Notes under the pieces: model-generated
What the model was told of the DNA's origin: nothing
The model's database searches: none
The model's input: the letters and a program-made list of their open reading frames with translations, nothing else
Part shown: positions 63,801-64,000 of the stretch, one piece after another
Numbering within the stretch: the stretch's first letter is position 1
Layout of the letters: each line of letters starts with the position of its first letter
Position numbers and translations under genes: made by a program
NCBI GenBank assembly: GCA_022829145.1
Contig: CM040753.1
Coordinates: forward strand, 11,539,884 to 11,603,883
Reading direction: 5' to 3'
Source: Albula goreensis
Lineage: Eukaryota; Chordata; Actinopteri; Albuliformes; Albulidae
Length of the DNA: 64,000 bases

Positions 63801-64000
63801 GAGGAGTCATCATTTTCCTTCAGCCTGAGGTAGAAGCTCTTTCCACTTTGGAGGACGGTATGTCAGTTTCAGCATCAAAGTCTAATTAGGATACACAGAA
63901 TAATTAGGCAGAAATTCATAATTCTGCCTCCACTGGTTCAAATCATCAACTTTTAAATTATTAATCAATATTAAACTATAAATATTATGTGAATTCATAT
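60809..64000. other. upstream flank of hmcn1, no gene seen
   Basis: Contains the presumed 5' UTR and candidate promoter near the gene, then AT-rich DNA with only short unsupported ORFs. A near-perfect short palindrome (AAAGGGACAGC, one base, then its complement) sits at about 62849-62871. No exon, RNA gene or recognisable transposon was identified. Confidence 0.6.
61110..61185 (-). promoter_or_regulatory. candidate hmcn1 core promoter (CCAAT and TATA-like boxes)
   Basis: On the minus strand, a CCAAT box (complement of ATTGG, 61176-61180) is followed 18 bases later by TATAAGG (complement of 61151-61157). This would place a start site near 61120-61130 and give a 5' UTR of roughly 310 bases before the ATG at 60808. 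The stretch 60990-61140 carries more CpGs than its surroundings. This is motif-based inference only. Confidence 0.35.

Noticed and set aside
1..64000. CRISPR arrays, prokaryotic operons, tRNA or rRNA genes
   Set aside because: The sequence is clearly a vertebrate intron-exon landscape; no direct-repeat/spacer array, and no tRNA B-box or rRNA segments were seen on scanning.

Overview
The window is vertebrate genomic DNA, most probably from a ray-finned (teleost) fish. It carries the 5' half of one large gene read on the minus strand: hemicentin-1 (hmcn1), a giant secreted extracellular-matrix protein. The teleost call rests on compact introns for this gene, dense CA/GA/TA microsatellites, a Tc1/mariner-type miniature element with TA target duplication, and a fish-like protein sequence. 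The species cannot be named from the sequence.

Layout, in transcription order from high to low coordinates: upstream DNA with a candidate CCAAT/TATA-like promoter (about 61.1-61.2 kb); exon 1 with start codon, signal peptide and start of the VWA domain (60544-60808); a 15.7-kb first intron; exons 2-5 finishing the VWA domain (44.8-40.7 kb); exons 6-8 encoding the hemicentin linker region (40.6-36.3 kb); then exons 9-46 encoding immunoglobulin I-set domains 1 to 22 (35.9 kb to position 1). Exon 46 holds only the first half of Ig22, so the gene continues past the left edge. Missing from the window are the remaining Ig domains, the TSP1 repeats, the G2F/nidogen-like domain, the EGF modules and the fibulin-like tail known from hemicentin-1.

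I read 46 exons (about 7.3 kb of coding sequence, about 2,430 codons). Nearly every Ig domain begins with a phase-1 junction after a V/E-P-P-type linker. Most domains are split by a second, internal intron; Ig2, 9, 13, 14 and 21 are single exons. As recalled, the 22 domains align one-to-one and in order with those of human HMCN1. Two exons do not keep the frame: exon 30 (Ig12) lacks one base in an A-run, and exon 32 (Ig14) lacks 1 (mod 3) bases in a CTGCC context, creating an in-frame stop. All other junctions fit. The lesions are either assembly indels or a damaged allele.

Introns of more than 300 bases that have no entry of their own, and in which I see nothing notable, are 3 (43183-43590, apart from an inverted repeat), 8 (35942-36290), 13 (27288-27618), 21 (17418-17863, apart from a TG repeat at its 3' end), 26 (13293-13843), 27 (12824-13161), 31 (11324-11677), 33 (9326-9712), 34 (8731-9155), 37 (7570-7930), 38 (6604-7392), 41 (4146-4663), 44 (920-1241) and 45 (163-637). 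No second gene, RNA gene or CRISPR array was found. I found no novel multi-gene system. The most interesting signals concern splicing and structure: a stop-free CT-repeat intron of 3n length, an exon weak at both splice sites, a perfect 26-bp hairpin, an intronic G-quadruplex motif, a duplication flanking exon 11, and CpG-bearing intronic blocks that may be enhancers.
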